From Paenibacillus glacialis (GTDB lineage: Bacteria; Bacillota; Bacilli; Paenibacillales; Paenibacillaceae), in assembly GCF_001637205.1 (NCBI RefSeq), contig NZ_LVJH01000070.1, positions 310,001 through 374,000 of the forward strand: a stretch of DNA of 64,000 nt. The letters run 5' to 3'. A program made the translations under genes and the position numbers. The notes below the pieces were generated by a model. That model saw only the letters and a list, made by a program, of their open reading frames with translations. It did not search any database and was not told where the DNA came from. Below are positions 1 through 9,500 of this stretch, piece by piece. Positions within the stretch are counted from its first letter, which is position 1, and each line of letters opens with the position of its first letter.

Positions 1-1383
1 CGTGTTCGTATATTTAAAGTTCGTTTGTAAGTATGTTTGTAATAACGTTATCTTTTCATATGGTGTGATCGCTGACTCTGTCACATCAGCAGCAAGTTCT
101 TTTACGCGTTCAGGGAAACCATCTGGTATCTGCAAGTAATCCTTTTCATTGGAATCCCCATATAGATCATCGAACGATTTCTTTCTTAACTCTTCTACGG
201 GAACGACAGGAACTTCGGAAGTTATCGTATAGGATTTCGGATATTGTGATTCCTTATTCGTAGTATTCCAATGAAGTTCTGCTTGTGATCCCTTCCACTG
301 AATACCACGCATATCCTTCTCTCCGTCAATCGTCTGCACAGAGGAAATCGCATAGGCACCAAATAATACTGGAAAGTTACTATCATTTTGGATCGTTATC
401 GTTTGTTGAACTTTCTCCGTCTGTAACATAGAATCAGAAGCTCGTTCCAACTCTTCACCGACCACAACATCATCAAAAGTATTTGTCTCACTGGATTCGT
501 TCTCCCAGCCCGTACCGGAATAAAGCCTTCTTGTCTCTCCACGCCAATAATTTCGTTTAGGTGAATGAACAGTCATCACCATCGAATAATCGAATTCAAA
601 TGCACCGCCCAACTTATTATCGTCATTACTGTAGCCTGACAAGGACGGTTGTGCATCGAATGTTTCTACCGAAGCCTGTTTTTCTCTATCACCTAAAGAT
701 TCATTCTGTCCTGTCAATGCAGAGTAAGGGTCCTTCAATATTGGGGGAATTTTAGGCATGTTGATGCCAAGTAGAAAGATCACCGAGAACAGCAATACAA
801 TATGAACGATCATCTCAAATGGGTAATCGAGTAGATTTCTCCAACCTTCAGGATATTTTTTTTGGAAGCGTTGAAAATGATGCGTCACCAACCAGCCCAT
901 CATAGCCAGCACCATCCATGCGGCTTCATCCCAAAGAATCGTCGATGAGAAAGAATCCAGGATAGCAATTGCAACAATGTTAAGTCCCATGAATACAAAG
1001 ATCCGTTTCTGATTCGTTAGCAACTTAGCTAGACATAGACAAATTATCGCTGCACTGATTGCAAACCAAATATAAGGATGTAATCCGCTGATATAGTACT
1101 CTATTCCATCGCCACTTGGGTTATATACATCATATTCAATAAGTGTATACCGAAGCATCAGAAAGATTATCCCACATTCGAGAAGAATACGGTAAATCCT
1201 CTTGAATGGGAGCAAAACCTCAATGATGACTATGATAATAACGGTTCTCCCTACTAATGAAGTTGTTTCTTTGAACCATACCGGTTCGGTGTAAGACAAC
1301 CACTGCTGGGTAACGATCCAGATCCATATAAAAGAGAGAGCGCTTAACCAATCATATTTGAAGAAAAATTTACGTTTGGTCAT
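1..1383 (-). CDS. TgpA-like membrane transglutaminase, partial (C-terminus outside window)
   Basis: The frame is open for 461 codons from an ATG that overlaps the stop of the DUF58 gene (ATGA) and runs off the left edge. The first ~250 residues are hydrophobic, with about six or seven membrane segments. An extracellular region follows (about residues 260-460), with features of the TgpA/DUF3488 linker such as NYWRGETRRLYSGTGWE near residue 280. The visible end (YEKITLLQTYLQTNFKYT) is the helix that normally precedes the transglutaminase Cys core, which is not visible. The MoxR-DUF58-transglutaminase trio is a widespread conserved operon, thought to act in envelope protein maturation. Family assignment is good; the substrate is unknown. 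Confidence 0.85.
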   Translation of the reverse strand, partial: MTKRKFFFKYDWLSALSFIWIWIVTQQWLSYTEPVWFKETTSLVGRTVIIIVIIEVLLPFKRIYRILLECGIIFLMLRYTLIEYDVYNPSGDGIEYYISGLHPYIWFAISAAIICLCLAKLLTNQKRIFVFMGLNIVAIAILDSFSSTILWDEAAWMVLAMMGWLVTHHFQRFQKKYPEGWRNLLDYPFEMIVHIVLLFSVIFLLGINMPKIPPILKDPYSALTGQNESLGDREKQASVETFDAQPSLSGYSNDDNKLGGAFEFDYSMVMTVHSPKRNYWRGETRRLYSGTGWENESSETNTFDDVVVGEELERASDSMLQTEKVQQTITIQNDSNFPVLFGAYAISSVQTIDGEKDMRGIQWKGSQAELHWNTTNKESQYPKSYTITSEVPVVPVEELRKKSFDDLYGDSNEKDYLQIPDGFPERVKELAADVTESAITPYEKITLLQTYLQTNFKYTNT

Positions 1384-2624
1384 GCATATCCCCTCCCTAT
1401 CACCGTAGGTAAATCCTCTAGTCTGGAAACTGCATACCCATGAATACCACGCGCTCTCATTTGAGAGACCCAATCTTTCGAGGCATCCCCCTTTGCATTA
1501 AGAATATGCAGATGGCTAGGACTCATCCCACGAATATCTGCCCACCGAATCAGCTCCATCACAGATGACCCGCTTGTGGGACTAACTAGAATACAATATG
1601 CACCTTTCGGGAAAAGACGAATACTCGATTCTAACTTTGGAAGTAATGTACCCTCACCATCAGCATCCATATCAACCAGATGATGTAACATCTTCTGCCG
1701 CTCTAATGCGCTCTCCGATGGAGCAATAACATGGTTTCGACTTCCAAGAGTACACAATCCAATTCCTATTCGGTCACGGTTCCTATATTGCAATAAAGAA
1801 GCTACGACCGAAACGGCAAGCTCGAACTGTTCTTCCGAACTATAGTGCTTTGCGATAGCATCCAGTATGATCATCGTTTTGGGAACAGATTCATGCTCGA
1901 ATTCTTTGGACTTCCAAGTGCCCGTCCTCGCTGTCGCATTCCAATGAATTCTCGTTAGGCGGTCCCCGTATACATAATCACGTACACCATTAATCTGAGT
2001 CGTTTCCCTACGAGAAGAAGACAACGCCGTCTGAGGCCCAACAAGACGAGAATTACGATCAAACATCTGCCAATATGGGATAAAGACAGTACGTGGCATA
2101 ACTCGAAATTGCCCTGGAGCATGAAGCAATCCTTTATGGTCCAATAGTCCAAGGATATCCTCACTTATACATTCAGTATCGATGAAATGGTATCTACCAC
2201 GTTCCAATGGCGGCGTCTTAAACACAAGCTGGGCTTGCCCACGAAAGCTTGGCATAACACTTTCTTCAAAAGACCATTGCTGACCATTATGTTTTCTCAA
2301 TACTTCTCGAATGATAATATAAGGTAATGGAAGAAACCCAGGAATAATAATGTTAAGCTTCACATCCATCTGCTCACCGGCATGCAGCAAATCAAATCGT
2401 TCATTAATCAATGTAAGTTGCCGCTTACCCACTGCTCTGCTTACCCCACTGTATCCAACTAGGAGTAAGTAAACCATGAGTGCGCTACTCATGGCGAACA
2501 GCATGGAGGATGTCTTTCCACCTTGAAATAATAAATACAGTAGACTGATTCCCCATACAGCAAGAACTCCTCGAACTCTAGGTCTACGTAGTCCCCTTCC
2601 AATGGATTTCAGGATAGAACTCAT
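1380..2624 (-). CDS. DUF58 domain-containing protein
   Basis: 414 residues. Two membrane helices lie at the N-terminus (about 18-60), followed by a beta-rich segment. The DUF58 signature is near residues 215-235 (DYVYGDRLTRIHWNATART), followed by a von Willebrand A-like fold (MIILDAIAK). The start codon overlaps the stop of the MoxR gene (ATGA) and its own stop overlaps the transglutaminase start, so the three genes are translationally coupled. DUF58 proteins are usually partners of MoxR AAA+ ATPases; the biochemical role is not established. Confidence 0.88.
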   Translation of the reverse strand: MSSILKSIGRGLRRPRVRGVLAVWGISLLYLLFQGGKTSSMLFAMSSALMVYLLLVGYSGVSRAVGKRQLTLINERFDLLHAGEQMDVKLNIIIPGFLPLPYIIIREVLRKHNGQQWSFEESVMPSFRGQAQLVFKTPPLERGRYHFIDTECISEDILGLLDHKGLLHAPGQFRVMPRTVFIPYWQMFDRNSRLVGPQTALSSSRRETTQINGVRDYVYGDRLTRIHWNATARTGTWKSKEFEHESVPKTMIILDAIAKHYSSEEQFELAVSVVASLLQYRNRDRIGIGLCTLGSRNHVIAPSESALERQKMLHHLVDMDADGEGTLLPKLESSIRLFPKGAYCILVSPTSGSSVMELIRWADIRGMSPSHLHILNAKGDASKDWVSQMRARGIHGYAVSRLEDLPTVIGRGYA

Positions 2625-3589
2625 CTTTTATCGCCCATCATCATCGTAACCGGTACATTGACGTCTCGGATGATGCTCTCTAGAATAGATTCCACGTGAA
2701 CGCTTTCAAGACGTGATTCTGATCTGAGCAAGATCCGGTGAGATAAGATATAAGGAGCCAGATTCTTAACATCATCGGGAAGTACGTAATCTCTGCCTTG
2801 TAGAAACGCATATGCTTTGCACGCCATCATACAAGATAAAGATGCTCGCGGGCTAGCACCTAATAGTACCGCCTGATGCTCACGGGTTCTTCGAATTAAT
2901 TCAAGCATATAATCAACAACAACTTCATTTATATGTACATTTCGAATCTCTTTCTGAATTGTAGCAATGTCCTCCATATGGGTAACAGGTTCCAATCGAT
3001 CCACGGGTTGCCCTACCTGATGATCCAGCAACAATTGCTTCTCTGTAGAAGCATCTGGGTATCCGAGATTAATCTTCATCATAAATCGATCAAGTTGAGC
3101 TTCTGGTAGACTATACGTACCTTCAAAATCAATCGGGTTCTGGGTAGCAATCAACATAAAGGGGTGGGGTAGATCATGTGTTTCTCCATCTACCGTAACA
3201 TTCCTTTCTTCCATCACTTCAAGTAGTGCTGATTGAGATTTGGTCGTTGCGCGATTAATTTCATCAACTAGCAATATATTGGTCATCACAGGACCCGGGC
3301 GGAAATAAAATTGTTGATCACGTGGGTGAAATATAGATACTCCTGTAATATCACTTGGTAGAATATCAGGATTACATTGAATACGACGATAATCTCCACT
3401 AATAGACTTCGCAAGCGCCTTAACCAGCTGCGTCTTACCTGTACCTGGTACATCTTCAATAAGAACATGACCACCAGCAAAAAGCGACGTTAGCAGCAGT
3501 TGTATCTCTAAAGACTTACCTAATATGCATGATTCCAGATTAGAACGAAGAGCTGATATGATTTGGGTGGACTCTTTACGAATGGGCAT
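2621..3589 (-). CDS. MoxR-family AAA+ ATPase
   Basis: 322 residues, the normal length for MoxR ATPases. Walker A is DVPGTGKTQ (about residue 46), Walker B is ILLVDEINRA (about 106), sensor 1 is IATQNP and sensor 2 is SPRAS (about 245). The C-terminal lid domain ends near residue 310. It is the first gene of a three-gene minus-strand operon with DUF58 and a TgpA-like transglutaminase and probably acts as a chaperone-type ATPase for them. The promoter should lie in 3590-3700. Confidence 0.9.
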   Translation of the reverse strand: MPIRKESTQIISALRSNLESCILGKSLEIQLLLTSLFAGGHVLIEDVPGTGKTQLVKALAKSISGDYRRIQCNPDILPSDITGVSIFHPRDQQFYFRPGPVMTNILLVDEINRATTKSQSALLEVMEERNVTVDGETHDLPHPFMLIATQNPIDFEGTYSLPEAQLDRFMMKINLGYPDASTEKQLLLDHQVGQPVDRLEPVTHMEDIATIQKEIRNVHINEVVVDYMLELIRRTREHQAVLLGASPRASLSCMMACKAYAFLQGRDYVLPDDVKNLAPYILSHRILLRSESRLESVHVESILESIIRDVNVPVTMMMGDKR

Positions 3590-4130
3590 TAGTTATCAAA
3601 TCCTCCTGTTTATTTACATTTATTACATTGTACATGATGAATAGTTCTAAGTATATTGGGCATACTCCCTAAATTGGACGTTAATTTTCATACAATTTGA
3701 AATAAATAACAATCGATCTTAATAGACGGAGATGAACTGAATAGCTACAAATACAAATAAACAAATGAACGTCTTCAAAGAACACGAAGACGTTCACAAG
3801 ACAACTCCTTATGTTAGTTCAAAATTAAAAGAGATACAGCAATATGATGATCAACAAGATAAACAACACATAAATCACAATACGTTTTTTCAACGTCAAA
3901 TTCATGATATGTGCCCCTTTCTTTTGCCATTACGGAACATTCACCCATTCACATGTTATTCTTTTCTACCTATATATGTGCATGTCGTTTCTCTTATAGA
4001 CAATCTATAAGACAAAGTTCATACTTAATACGATGAAAAATACACTATGAGTTGTTATGAGGAATTCATGAAGTCGTATGTCAGGCTTAATATTCCGTCA
4101 TAACCATCCACGAAAAGGAGTTTGCCTTCA
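3590..4130. other. Divergent intergenic region without a convincing gene
   Basis: This AT-rich stretch separates the MoxR operon (minus) from the aminopeptidase (plus) and should hold both promoters. A 81-codon plus-strand frame at 3765-4010 has no clear Shine-Dalgarno and no recognisable domain, so I do not call it. The only distinct element is the ribosome binding site AAAAGGAG at 4113-4120 for the aminopeptidase. Confidence 0.5.
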
Positions 4131-5204
4131 ATGAATCAAAAGACGATGGATTTGTTCCGCACCCTTACAGAGTTTCCAGCTGCATCAGGATTTGAACGAG
4201 AATTGCGGGCATGGGTCAAAGATGCCATGTCGTCATATACGGAAGAATTTGTGCAAGATCGACTTGGAAGTCTCTTTGGTGTTCTTCGCGGAGACGAGAA
4301 CGGCCCTAAAGTGATGGTAGCAGGACACTTTGACGAGGTTGGGTTTATGGTAACTGGCATTACACCTGCTGGTATGATTCGTTTCCAACCACTTGGGGGT
4401 TGGTGGAGCCAGGCTGTACTTTCACAACGTCTTCAGATTATGACAGACAACGGTCCTATTATCGGAGTAGTTGGTTCCACTCCACCCCATCTTCTAGATG
4501 AAGCACTACGTAGTAAACCCGTTGATATCAAATCGATGTATCTTGATATTGGTGCAGATGATCAAGCAGAGGCAGAATCCTTCGGTATTCATATTGGGCA
4601 ACAGATCGTTCCTATCTGTGATTTCACACCGCTTGCCAATCGTAAGAAAATCATGGCTAAAGCATGGGATAACCGCTATGGTGTGGGTCTCGCCATTGAA
4701 TGTTTAGAAGCACTACACAAAGAGAAACTTCCGAATACCTTGTACATCGGTGCAACGGTACAAGAAGAGTTGGGTTTACGTGGCGCTCGCACGTCAGCGA
4801 ACCTCATCCAACCTGACATTTTCTTTGCTCTAGATGCCAGTGCAGCCAATGATATGACAGGTGACAAACAATCCTTCGGACATATCGGAAATGGTGCGCT
4901 GTTACGTATATTCGACCCTTCTATGCTTACCCATCGTGGACTTGTGGAATATGTGCAAGATACAGCAGATACGCATAAGATTAAATACCAATATTTTGTC
5001 TCACCAGGTGGCACAGATGCTGGCCAAGTCCATCTTAGTGGCATCGGTGTTCCTTCTACCGTGATTGGAATCTGTTCCCGCTACATCCATACATCGTCTT
5101 CCATCATACATACAGATGATTATGAAGCGGCTAAGGAACTGCTGATCACTTTAGTGAAGGGTATGGATCGTACGACGTTGAATACGATTATTGAACGGAG
5201 TTAA
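4131..5204 (+). CDS. M42 family metallopeptidase (glutamyl/deblocking aminopeptidase)
   Basis: A cytosolic dinuclear-metal aminopeptidase of the M42 family (FrvX/YtoP/PepA type), 357 residues from the chosen ATG. The metal-ligand motifs are in order: GHFDEVGFM (His/Asp, about residue 67), AWDNRYG (bridging Asp, about 180), QEELGLRG (catalytic Glu pair, about 213), FALDAS (about 235) and IHTSSSIIHTDD (final His, about 320). A TTG at 4122 is in frame, but it lies only one base after the AAAAGGAG ribosome binding site. The ATG at 4131 is ten bases away and preferred. The gene is monocistronic, followed by a strong terminator. Confidence 0.92.
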   Translation: MNQKTMDLFRTLTEFPAASGFERELRAWVKDAMSSYTEEFVQDRLGSLFGVLRGDENGPKVMVAGHFDEVGFMVTGITPAGMIRFQPLGGWWSQAVLSQRLQIMTDNGPIIGVVGSTPPHLLDEALRSKPVDIKSMYLDIGADDQAEAESFGIHIGQQIVPICDFTPLANRKKIMAKAWDNRYGVGLAIECLEALHKEKLPNTLYIGATVQEELGLRGARTSANLIQPDIFFALDASAANDMTGDKQSFGHIGNGALLRIFDPSMLTHRGLVEYVQDTADTHKIKYQYFVSPGGTDAGQVHLSGIGVPSTVIGICSRYIHTSSSIIHTDDYEAAKELLITLVKGMDRTTLNTIIERS

Positions 5205-5247
5205 GAGCTGGATTAAATTAAGCGAACAAGAGCATATAGATAGTGTT

Positions 5248-5285
5248 AACCGCCGAGAGCTGAGAGCTTTCGGCGGTTTTTTGAT
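5248..5285 (+). terminator. Rho-independent terminator after the M42 peptidase
   Basis: A GC-rich inverted repeat, AACCGCCGAGAGCT / AGCTTTCGGCGGTT, with a three-base loop and followed by TTTT. It lies about 45 bases after the peptidase stop. Confidence 0.9.
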
Positions 5286-5440
5286 AAATATTTAAGCAGG
5301 CTTTTACATTACACCCTATGATTCGACTCACTTCATATCCATCAGCTTAATTTCATTACCTTCTTTATCTGTGTCTTCCTAACCCTGCAAAAAAATCCGC
5401 TTCGCATTTCCACCCAAACGGCATGGCATCGTAAGTTTAT

Positions 5441-6142
5441 TTATCGTTTCGCCTTATAAAACTCATGATACAGCTTCATCAATGCTCGCTTCTCAATACG
5501 TGACACATAACTGCGACTAATCCCAAGTTCCTTCGCAATCTCCCGTTGTGTGCGTTCCTCTCCGCCATGCTCCAGTCCGAATCGACCTTTAATGACTTCC
5601 TGTTCGCGTGGGTCCAATATATCCAGGTTACGATAGATTTTACTCTTCTCAATCTTCAGTTGAACCAGGTCTGCCACGTCGTCTGCTTCACTACCTAGAA
5701 TATCAATCAAAGTTATTTCGTTTCCTTCTTTATCCGTACCAATCGGATCGTGGAGAGATACGTCTTTACGTGTTTTTTTGAGAGAACGAAGATGCATCAG
5801 AATTTCGTTTTCTATACATCGAGCCGCAAATGTTGCTAATTTCGTTCCTTTACCCGTTTGAAAACTTTCAATGGCTTTGATTAGGCCAATCGTACCAATG
5901 GAGATCAGATCTTCGAGATCTTCACCTGTGTTGTCAAACTTCTTGACGATATGCGCCACGAGTCGCAGGTTATGTTCAATAAGCATATTTCGCGCGTAGC
6001 CGTCTCCTTCGGCCATTAACTTTAAGTACTTGCTCTCATCTTTCTCGGATAGAGGTTGGGGAAATGCATTGTTCTTGACGTAAGATACCAGAAGCGTGAG
6101 TTCCTTGATAAATAAAGCAATCATACTGATCAGTCCAGACAA
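5441..6142 (-). CDS. sigK: RNA polymerase sigma factor SigK (pro-sigma-K)
   Basis: The late mother-cell sporulation sigma factor, made as an inactive membrane-bound precursor. The first ~20 residues (ISMIALFIKELTLLVSYVK) are the hydrophobic pro-sequence removed by SpoIVFB. Region 2 covers NMLIEHNLRLVAHIVKKFDN and AARCIENEILMHLR; region 4 has the helix-turn-helix REIAKELGISRSYVSRIEKR. The gene is uninterrupted, unlike B. subtilis where the skin element splits it. The frame extends to a GTG at 6151, but that touches the AGGAGG. The TTG at 6142, eight bases from AGGAGG, is the better start. Truncated copies of its 5' part lie at 14.1, 18.0 and 20.3 kb. Confidence 0.95.
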   Translation of the reverse strand: MSGLISMIALFIKELTLLVSYVKNNAFPQPLSEKDESKYLKLMAEGDGYARNMLIEHNLRLVAHIVKKFDNTGEDLEDLISIGTIGLIKAIESFQTGKGTKLATFAARCIENEILMHLRSLKKTRKDVSLHDPIGTDKEGNEITLIDILGSEADDVADLVQLKIEKSKIYRNLDILDPREQEVIKGRFGLEHGGEERTQREIAKELGISRSYVSRIEKRALMKLYHEFYKAKR

Positions 6143-6240
6143 AGATGACACCTCCTACTGAATACAACAACCTACTACGTTAACGGTCATTTTTATTCTA
6201 TGAGGGCGTAAGCCTATCTGTGCATGTACAGGGTAAATAT
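6143..6240 (-). promoter_or_regulatory. sigK 5' untranslated and upstream region, repeated downstream in the window
   Basis: The segment holds the AGGAGG ribosome binding site and about 90 bases of upstream DNA. It recurs almost unchanged at 18160-18250, and in decayed form at 14195-14280 and 20331-20400. The promoter is expected here (SigE/SigK type by family knowledge), but I cannot assign -35/-10 boxes with confidence. The rest of the gap up to 6500 shows nothing else. Confidence 0.5.
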
Positions 6241-6494
6241 GTATCTTACACCTCACTTGTAATACGGTTCTAAAAGCTGAATCCTTTGGATGATGAATCT
6301 CATGATATGAGACTTTGAAGGTCCGAACTTGATAAGGGAGTCTTGAAATTATAAAGAGACCAATAAAAGAATAACAATAGAAACTCGCACGAAAAAGCCC
6401 AAACCCCTGTTGTGTAAAGCCTCCGAGAATTTGAGCGATGCAAGATTTATTTATTTTTGTCGAGAAACTAAAGAGAGCATACATTTGCTAGAAC

Positions 6495-6530
6495 GCAAAC
6501 AGAAGAGCCCCAATCAATGGGGCTGTATCT
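6495..6530 (-). terminator. Probable terminator of the S-layer protein gene
   Basis: A seven-base-pair hairpin (AGCCCCA / TGGGGCT, loop ATCAA) lies about 28 bases past the stop on the minus strand. Only a weak T-rich tail (CTTCTGTTT) follows. Confidence 0.6.
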
Positions 6531-6551
6531 GTAATCCTTTAATGCGTCCTT

Positions 6552-9500
6552 TTACTTGTTCTTTTGTGCCAACATATTCAGCAGAACCGTTACCGCCTCA
6601 GCTCTTGTTGCAGAGTCTTGAGGGACGAACCTATTATCGCCTTTTCCGTTCACAATACCTGCTTGCTTCACGTAAGCAATACTGCCTTTCGCCCAAGCCG
6701 GTATGTCCTTGTCATCTGCGAAACCAGTTGAGGCATTAGTTCCGACAGATTGACCCAAGGCAATCGCGATCATCACTGCCATCTCAGCGCGTGTGACTTC
6801 TGCATTCGGACCGAAGGTGCCGTTCGAATAACCGTTAATAATACCTACTTGTACCCCTTGCGCGACTGCTTTCTGCGCCCATGTTCCAATCTCCGCTTTA
6901 TCCGTGAAAGTAAGCTCCGCTCCATTACCTTGCGGCTTCAATGCATTCATCAGCATAACTGCGAATTCTGCGCGAGTGACCGTATTGTTCGGCTTAAATG
7001 TGCCATTGGCATAACCTTTGACAATACCGCTGTTTACGGCTTGCTTAATACTTGCCTGTGCCCAATGTCCCGCGATATCGCTAAATTTAACTTCTGTGTC
7101 GGGCTCCGTTGGTTTTTCAGGTACGAGTACAACATCTGTTGAATCTACCACAAATACCGCATACTTCTTGAAGTGATCGACCTCTACGCTAATCCGATTT
7201 CCATTGATCCTACCGCCCGTGACTTCTACCCATACCTTCTTCACTTCATCATAATAGAATACCGCTGGTCTCTGATCTTTCTTCACGTTTGCTTGATCGA
7301 ACTTGAAGGTCAGCGTAACCGGTTTTTTGAAGTTTTCCGGGAAGTTCTTCAGAATCTCGTAGATCGAAGTTGCTAGAACTTGTTTATTCGTTACAAGATT
7401 TTGCGTATCTAACCATTTGCTTATCGTTAGAATCAGCTCTTTGTCTGTCGCACCTTCTGGAATAGAAACCGTAACTTCATCTCCCAAGCTAACCTTGCCT
7501 GATTTACCTGCTGGAAGCTTTAATTTGCTATCCGTAGGTGTTGATGAACCACTGCCACCGCCAGTACCACCGCCGCCAGTAGATGGAGTACTTGAATTTG
7601 CTGCTCGCGTCACCGTTACAGTATACGTCTTCGATGTACCATTCTGTGCTGTGACTACGATAGTAATCGGGTTATTTCCTACATTCAGACTAATAGCTCC
7701 ACTCGCTTGACCACTAACTACAGATTTTCCATTTACAGTCATCGTGGCGTTACTGTCATGCGTACTAGCCGTGACAATTAGACTAGATACACTATTGTCC
7801 ACACTAGAAGTGTAAGACACGATCCCGGATTCAAATGCGGGACTTAACGTACCGCTCGATACCGTCAAGCTGCCCAAGTCAGCGTTACTGTTTGCTGCAC
7901 GATTCACAGTAATATGGTACGGATTGCGTGTCCCATCTTCCGCGATTACCACCAACTCAATAGGGTTAGGCCCTACTATCAAATTAGTTGCACTAAAGAC
8001 ATACACACTGTTAGTTACAGAGATTTGATCGGCTCCCACCACCGAAATGGTTTGATTTGTGTCCATTATAGTTACGTTAAGATTGAGACTTGAAGCTATG
8101 TTCGGCAGATCCACCGTATAAGTCGGATTCTCTGACGTAAATGTCGGTGATAACGTGCCTTGATCTACAGTCAAGCTAGCAAGCAGCGCATTATTGCTAA
8201 TTCTTGTGACAATGATTGTGTATACTTTCGTCGAGCCATTCGACGCCGTTACAGTCACTGTAATGGTATTCGCCCCTACGTTGAGCTGAATGTCCGTGCC
8301 TGTCACTCCATTAGCAGATACTTCCACGGTTGCCATTGGATCTGCCACGGTTGGCGTGACCGTAAGGCTCGTAACATTGTTCGCTACACTCTGCGTATAG
8401 CTTGTTGTTGTCTCAGCAAATACCTGATTCAGCGCACCACTACTTACACTCAAGCCGCTCAAGCTCGAGCTTGGTACAATCGTCTGTTGTACCGATGCAG
8501 TTTCATAGCCTTGTGCCATTACTGTGATCGTATGGGTACCTACTGCCAGAAAGCCAGCATTGATCGTGATCTTCCCATTGCTGACGGTGTAAGTTGCTCC
8601 CGACACTGAGATACCCGCATTCTTTACTTCCGTGATCGCAGCGCCCCATGTTCCATCATCCGTGAACATGATCTCAATCGGACTTCTATTATCATTGTTC
8701 GTCGTATCTGCTGTTAGGGCAGGAGGGTTACCCAACCACTGCGCATAGAATGTTGTGTCCGCACTTATCGTATATGATTGTCCTGGTAGATACGGATTAC
8801 CACTACCGTCTGCTTTCGTATTCCATCCAGTAAAAGTGTAACCTGTCTTGACTAAATCTCCTGGTTTATCGTCTACAATTATGACTTGATTTTGCGTATA
8901 AAGTTTACCGATTGGAGGTGTTCCACCCGTACTTCCATTTCCCGAATAGACCATATTCTCAGGGATAGGCAATCCACTCAAGTAAGGATAGCCATTATTA
9001 TGAGCGGAATCTATCGTCCAAACACTCGGCTCGGTAAAGGTCCAGTTCGTATATGTTCCTACTCGCTGCATCTCTATGGTTGTTTTTGAATCGCCCTTAC
9101 CAGTATCAGATTGACCTGTTGTCTCCTTATTGTAGAAACCATTGCTTGTGGTTAAGCCACCCGATATATAACCAATCAATCCACCTATAAACATGTTGCC
9201 AGTTACTTTACCTGTCGCATAATTCATATTACTCACTGTTTTATCATTGAATCCGATCAAGCCACCTACAAAGCTGTCACCAGTAACATTTCCTAGTGCG
9301 AAACTGTTTGTAACAACTTCATCATCACTATTATCAGTTGGAGTACCATCAGTACTATTTCCAATTAATCCTCCTACCTGATTTTTCCCAGTCACGTTGC
9401 CTGTAGCATAGTTTCTAGCTAATGAAGTATTACTCCCAGATTGACCGATCAGACCGCCTATATACCTATCCCCGGACACATCGCCGACAGCGTAGTTTTT

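Noticed and set aside
3765..4010. 81-codon plus-strand frame before the aminopeptidase
   Set aside because: No Shine-Dalgarno and low-complexity start (His/Gln-rich); no family resemblance.
5441..6142. A skin-like element interrupting sigK
   Set aside because: The sigK frame is complete. The fragments at 14.1, 18.0 and 20.3 kb lack the 3' half, so excision is not needed for function.
6155..6484. 109-codon minus-strand frame upstream of sigK, partly repeated at 20205-20432 and 18211-18429
   Set aside because: The shared part (PVHAQIG-RPHRIK) is the repeated sigK upstream DNA. There is no start signal, and the rest is unrelated between copies.
7417..8609. Plus-strand frames inside the S-layer gene
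   Set aside because: They lie antisense to an intact multidomain gene and have no domains or ribosome binding sites.
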